A DNA stretch of 64,000 nucleotides, taken from assembly GCF_000721235.1 (NCBI RefSeq), contig NZ_JOFH01000001.1, positions 62,001 through 126,000 on the forward strand, in the 5' to 3' direction. Below, piece after piece: positions 60,800 through 64,000 of the stretch. The notes beneath the pieces were generated by a model. That model was not told the DNA's origin. It saw only the letters and a list, made by a program, of their open reading frames with translations, and did not search any database. Within the stretch, counting starts at the first letter, position 1; every line of letters begins with the position of its first letter. This DNA comes from Streptomyces olivaceus. GTDB taxonomy: Bacteria; Actinomycetota; Actinomycetes; Streptomycetales; Streptomycetaceae. A program made the position numbers and the translations under genes.

Positions 60800-61504
60800 T
60801 CAGGTCGGCAGGTGACGCGTGTGGGAGAGGCGGCGGGACGCGGCCAGCAGGGCGTGGAGCTGCGGGCCTACGTGGTCGATGTGCCGCACGGTCCGGTGGA
60901 AGGGCAGCCGGACGTCGCGGTGGCCCCGCGCGTGTTCGAGCCGCAGGGTCAGTCCGTAGCGGTCGATGCCCACCGGGACCACCCGCCGCACGTCCCCGTC
61001 CGGCAGGGGACGCACCAGGCGCAGGAGCAGGGGGACGAGTTCGGGGTGGTCGTCGACGAGGTGGGTGAGCAGGCCCGCCTCGCTGGTCGCCAGGGGGTCG
61101 GGGTCGGCCGCCTCCAGGTCCGCGAGGGAGACGTAGGTGCGCGCCGGGGAATCCTCCAGGACGCACTGGCCGAACTCCATGCAGGTGCTCTCGGCGGAGC
61201 CGGGGTCGTAGGGCGCGGCCAGCAGCCCGGTGAGGGTGACGCGGGCGCGCAGGCGGTCGCGGACGGGGGTGGGGGCGATGTCGGTGAGTTCCAGCCGGAT
61301 CGGCACCCGCCCGGCCGGCGGGGCGCCGGGGCCCTCGAACGGGGCGTGCAGATGGACGTGTCCCATCACCCCGGCGCCGTCGAGGTGCTGGACCTCGGTG
61401 TGCCGGCCGTCGGTGACCACGGTCATCGAGTGGGCGGCGGCCAGGATCGAGCGGGCGCGTTCGGCGGCTGTCGGCGCGCCGGCGCGCGAGGGGGTACGAC
61501 GCAT
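60800..61504 (-). CDS. DUF2470 protein under an iron box
   Basis: This 234-residue protein has a DUF2470 domain in its C-terminal part (LVDDHPELVPLLLRLVRPLP, then YGLTLRLEHARGHRDVRLPF) and an N-terminal split-barrel-like part (RARSILAAAHSMTVVTDGRH, HLHAPFEGP). Such proteins resemble haem-oxygenase-linked and FMN-binding folds. A perfect-looking iron box lies 27 bases upstream of its start, so it should be induced by iron shortage through DmdR1. A role in iron or haem use is likely but not proved. Confidence 0.85.
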   Translation of the reverse strand: MRRTPSRAGAPTAAERARSILAAAHSMTVVTDGRHTEVQHLDGAGVMGHVHLHAPFEGPGAPPAGRVPIRLELTDIAPTPVRDRLRARVTLTGLLAAPYDPGSAESTCMEFGQCVLEDSPARTYVSLADLEAADPDPLATSEAGLLTHLVDDHPELVPLLLRLVRPLPDGDVRRVVPVGIDRYGLTLRLEHARGHRDVRLPFHRTVRHIDHVGPQLHALLAASRRLSHTRHLPT

Positions 61505-61530
61505 CCGGCGCCCTCCCGGAGTCAGTAGAG

Positions 61531-61549
61531 TTAGGTGAGCCTAACCTAA
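61531..61549 (-). promoter_or_regulatory. Iron box (DmdR/DtxR/IdeR operator)
   Basis: On the minus strand the site reads TTAGGTTAGGCTCACCTAA, which matches the Streptomyces iron-box consensus at every position I know. It lies between the DUF2470 start (61504) and the end of the F420/NADP-reductase-like gene. Iron-loaded DmdR1 would bind and repress the DUF2470 gene. Confidence 0.9.
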
Positions 61550-61572
61550 CTCACCCCGGAAGGCTGCCGCTG

Positions 61573-62310
61573 CTACATCCGGAAGCCCGCGGGCCCCCGC
61601 ACCGCCGCGGCGGACAGCTCCGCGATCCGGGCGGCGGGCACCGGCACGCCGGGCGCCTGCTGGACCCAGGCCACATACTCCCCGGCCGTCAGACCGGACG
61701 GCGGCCGCCCCACGTACGGGGCGGCGTACAGAGGGGTGTTGGGCTCGCTGCGCCAGCTGTCGGCCAGGGTTCCGAGATCCACCGTGTCGAAGCCGAGGAC
61801 GTCCAGCAGATCGGCCACCTCCTTCTTGGCGTCCGGGTCGTCGCCGGACAGCGGCAGCGCGGTGCGGTCGGGGGCTCCGGCCGGGCGGAACAGCTCTGTC
61901 AGCTGCTTCGGGCCGATGTTGTGCAACGCCTTCACCACCCGGGCGTTCGCGAGATGACGCTGCACCAGTTCGCTGGAGGTCAGCTCGTCGCTGTCGAGTT
62001 CCGGTATCGCGAAGCCGGAGTGCGGCGCGTAGTTCATCGGGTCGATCACGGTCTTGCCGGAAAGCTCGGCCCGGGGCAGTTGTCCGCGGGCCGCCAGCGG
62101 CACGGACGCGACGACCAGGGAACCGGCGCCTGCCGCCTCGGCCGCGGTGGCCGCGCGGGCCCGCGCGCCGAGCTCGGCGACGAGACCGGCCAGCGACCCG
62201 GGGCCGCGCGAGTTGCTCAGAACGACGTCCAGGCCGGCGTCGACGGCGCGGCGGGCGACCTCGCGGCCGACCATGCCGGTGCCGATGACGCCGAGGGTTG
62301 GTGTGCTCAC
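61573..62310 (-). CDS. NADPH-dependent F420 reductase-like oxidoreductase
   Basis: This 245-residue protein has a Rossmann motif G10-T-G12-M-V-G15 and the fold of NADP/F420-dependent oxidoreductases (NPD family; LGVIGTGMVGREVARRAV, then NYAPHSGFAIPELDS, SGDDPDAKKEVADLLDVLGF). The specific cofactor cannot be told from the sequence. GTG 62310 is preceded by GGAGAAGAA. It is divergent from a LysR gene, 147 bases away, which is its likely regulator. Confidence 0.85.
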   Translation of the reverse strand: MSTPTLGVIGTGMVGREVARRAVDAGLDVVLSNSRGPGSLAGLVAELGARARAATAAEAAGAGSLVVASVPLAARGQLPRAELSGKTVIDPMNYAPHSGFAIPELDSDELTSSELVQRHLANARVVKALHNIGPKQLTELFRPAGAPDRTALPLSGDDPDAKKEVADLLDVLGFDTVDLGTLADSWRSEPNTPLYAAPYVGRPPSGLTAGEYVAWVQQAPGVPVPAARIAELSAAAVRGPAGFRM

Positions 62311-62457
62311 TTCTTCTCCGTTCACGTCTCCCCGCGTCGCGGCATCCGGCGGGTGGTACCGCTCCGGCGGGCTCGTACCCATCACAGCGGGAGTGACCTG
62401 TGCGAACAATGACCAAAAGCGCTCGCCAGCGATCACATGCAGTGATAGATCAGACGG

Positions 62458-63306
62458 ATGGAACTGAGAGCGCTGCAGTACTTCGTCACCGTCGCCGAGG
62501 AGTTGCACTTCGGGCGCGCGGCGCGGCGCCTGGACATCGTGCAGCCGGCGGTGAGCCAGCAGATCGCCCGGCTGGAACGCGAACTCGGCGTGCGCCTGCT
62601 CGACCGCACCTCGCGCCGGGTGCGGCTCACCCCCGCCGGCGAGCGAGTCCTCGCCGCGGCCCGTAGGACGTTGGCCGCGGCGGCCCGGGTGCGGGTGGCG
62701 GCCGGGGAACCGGCGGCCGTCCTGCGGATCGGGGTGGCGTCCTGCGTCACCCGCCGGCTCGACCGGGCGGTGGGCCGTCTGAGCCACGGGGAACGCCCCG
62801 CCGAGCCGAAACTGGTCGACCTCCCCGTGGCCGCCCGGCTCGACGCCGTCCGCGACGGCGAGCTGGACCTGGCGCTGGTGCGGGGCGCGTTCACCAGTGC
62901 GGCGGTGACGGTGGTGCGCGCCTGGTCCGAGCCGCTGTACGCGATCCTCGCGCACGGACACCCCGCCGCCGGGAAGCCCGCGGTCGGCCTGCACGACCTC
63001 GACCCGCGCGGTCTGCGGCTTCCCGCCCGCGAGAACGACCCGCCGTTGCACGACGCGATCCTCGCCGCCCTGCCCGTGGCCCCGCTGCGTCCACCCGCCG
63101 GGGACATGCTCAACGTGCTGTTCGAGGTGGGCCGGGACCCCGAGGGCTGGACGCTGGTGCCGGCCGAGCAACTCGACGAGTCCCGCTCCGAGCGGCTGCT
63201 CCCGGTGCCGCTCGAACCGGCCGCGACCGTCGACGGCCACGTCGTCACGTCACTGGCCACCCCGCAGGCGTGCGTGGCGTCGTACGTGGCCGCGTTCGCG
63301 GACTGA
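62458..63306 (+). CDS. LysR-family transcriptional regulator
   Basis: This 282-residue regulator has the LysR helix-turn-helix at residues 1-60 (MELRALQYFVTVAEELHFGR, then RLDIVQPAVSQQIARLEREL) and an effector domain from about residue 85. It is divergent from the F420/NADP-reductase-like gene, which it probably controls. Its C-terminal domain is normal for family. It converges on the aldo/keto reductase at the window edge. Confidence 0.92.
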   Translation: MELRALQYFVTVAEELHFGRAARRLDIVQPAVSQQIARLERELGVRLLDRTSRRVRLTPAGERVLAAARRTLAAAARVRVAAGEPAAVLRIGVASCVTRRLDRAVGRLSHGERPAEPKLVDLPVAARLDAVRDGELDLALVRGAFTSAAVTVVRAWSEPLYAILAHGHPAAGKPAVGLHDLDPRGLRLPARENDPPLHDAILAALPVAPLRPPAGDMLNVLFEVGRDPEGWTLVPAEQLDESRSERLLPVPLEPAATVDGHVVTSLATPQACVASYVAAFAD

Positions 63307-63453
63307 ACTCCGGTCCGTGCCGGGGCCGATGCCGGTGCCGCATGTCAGGCCCACGCTCGGAGGCCCATGCCCGGAGGTGCCCTTGGCCGGCCGACTCCCG
63401 GCTTGAGTCAGGAGACGCGGGCGGCCGGTGCCGGCGACGCCGGTGGCCCCGGG

Positions 63454-64000
63454 TCAGCGTGCGCGGCCGAGAACGGTGTCCATCTCGTGGACCTGGGCCG
63501 CGGTGAGCGGCCCGTGCGCCAGCGCGCCGGCGTTCTCCTCGACCTGGGCGACGGTGCGGAAGCCGGGGATCGGCACGGTGCGCGGACTGCGCGCCCACAG
63601 CCACGCCAGCGCTCCCTGGGCGAGGGTACGACCGCCGGAGGTGAGGATGTCCCGCACCGCGTCGCGGCGCTCCAGCCACGTGCTGTCGGGCCGCCCGTCC
63701 CTGAAGTACTTCACCCACACGGGGGCTTCACCCCGGACGTCCTCACCGCCGATCCGGGTGTCGGCGGTGTACTTGGCGCTGAGCAGACCCATCGCGAGCG
63801 GACCGCGGTTGAGGCTGGCCCATCCGTGCTCCTCGACCACGGCGAACATGCCCGGTGCGTCGCTCAGGACGTTCACCTCGTGCTGCACGGCGCCGTAGTG
63901 CGGTCCGGCCATGGCCGTGGGGCGGTCCGGGTCGTCGGTGCTCCAGCCGTAGGAGCGGATCTTGCCCTCGGCCACCAGCTCCTCCAGCACCTCGCGCAGC
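63454..64000 (-). CDS. Aldo/keto reductase, 3' part (cut by the window end)
   Basis: Only the C-terminal 180 or so residues are in the window; the gene continues beyond 64000. The visible part reads LVAEGKIRSYGWSTDDPDRP, then SLNRGPLAMGLLSAKY and TVPIPGFRTVAQVEENAGAL, which are the typical barrel strands and cofactor-binding end of aldo/keto reductases (PIPG-x-R in place of IPGT/S). The catalytic residues lie outside the window. Confidence 0.88.
   Translation of the reverse strand, partial: LREVLEELVAEGKIRSYGWSTDDPDRPTAMAGPHYGAVQHEVNVLSDAPGMFAVVEEHGWASLNRGPLAMGLLSAKYTADTRIGGEDVRGEAPVWVKYFRDGRPDSTWLERRDAVRDILTSGGRTLAQGALAWLWARSPRTVPIPGFRTVAQVEENAGALAHGPLTAAQVHEMDTVLGRAR

Overview
The window is high-GC actinobacterial DNA and almost certainly from a Streptomyces chromosome. 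The evidence is strong third-position G/C bias, many GTG/TTG starts behind GGAGG-type ribosome sites, Streptomyces-type families (streptophobe, DUF397, DUF6479, an NsdA-like regulator, a GH19 chitinase with a chitin-binding domain) and rare TTA (bldA) codons in three genes. From memory only, the order chitinase (chiF-like), nsdA paralogue, second cytochrome oxidase recalls the SCO72xx part of the S. coelicolor right arm. The mix of accessory catabolism, stress proteins and broken genes fits a chromosome arm. I saw no rRNA, tRNA, CRISPR array or insertion sequence.

1-9.3 kb: an RsbW-like ATPase, two PRC-barrel genes, a membrane protein with a collagen-like N-terminus, an aldo/keto reductase divergent from a LysR gene, a DinB/DUF664 protein, adenosine deaminase, a VOC protein and a secreted chitinase with two tandem dre-like sites and a strong terminator. 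9.6-23.2 kb: an acyl-CoA-dehydrogenase-like protein, a GlsB/YeaQ protein, a nucleoside deaminase that lost its catalytic core, a secreted tripeptidyl-aminopeptidase-like hydrolase, an Idh/MocA oxidoreductase, a PAS/SpoIIE-type pseudophosphatase, an NsdA-like regulator divergent from a TTA-containing kinase-fold protein, a secreted amidase, a double universal stress protein and an orphan DUF397 gene.

23.3-38.9 kb: an acyl-CoA ligase, a Tat-exported serine hydrolase behind a promoter carrying two short palindromes, a minus-strand SDR-TetR-FAD oxidoreductase group, several small stress-type proteins (DUF2795, DUF326, ChaB, DUF6479), a partial second respiratory chain (qcrB convergent with and overlapping ctaD-ctaF), an nfeD-SPFH pair and a FadR-type GntR regulator.

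39.0-42.9 kb: a decayed sugar-acid catabolic locus. An intact fumarylacetoacetate-hydrolase-fold enzyme and an intact DUF4432 epimerase lie among fragments of an enolase-superfamily dehydratase, a ThuA protein, a LacI regulator, an enoyl-CoA hydratase, a probable solute-binding protein and an SDR. Two of the fragments meet head to head at a clear deletion junction near 41.6 kb.

44.3-49.6 kb: TetR, SDR, Baeyer-Villiger monooxygenase, SMP-30-like lipoprotein, TetR. The enzyme types fit alcohol to ketone to lactone/ester to hydroxyacid, and each divergent promoter region carries a near-perfect or perfect palindrome. This is the most interesting coherent system in the window. 49.7-59.4 kb: a mannoside-type glycan utilisation operon (ROK repressor, solute-binding lipoprotein, two permeases, GH38, GH2) with two inverted repeats and a clear promoter, but no ATPase gene. 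59.4-64 kb: a 3-hydroxyisobutyryl-CoA-hydrolase-like gene behind an acyl-CoA dehydrogenase tail, an iron-box-controlled DUF2470 protein, an F420/NADP-reductase-like protein divergent from a LysR gene, and the 3' part of an aldo/keto reductase cut by the window end.
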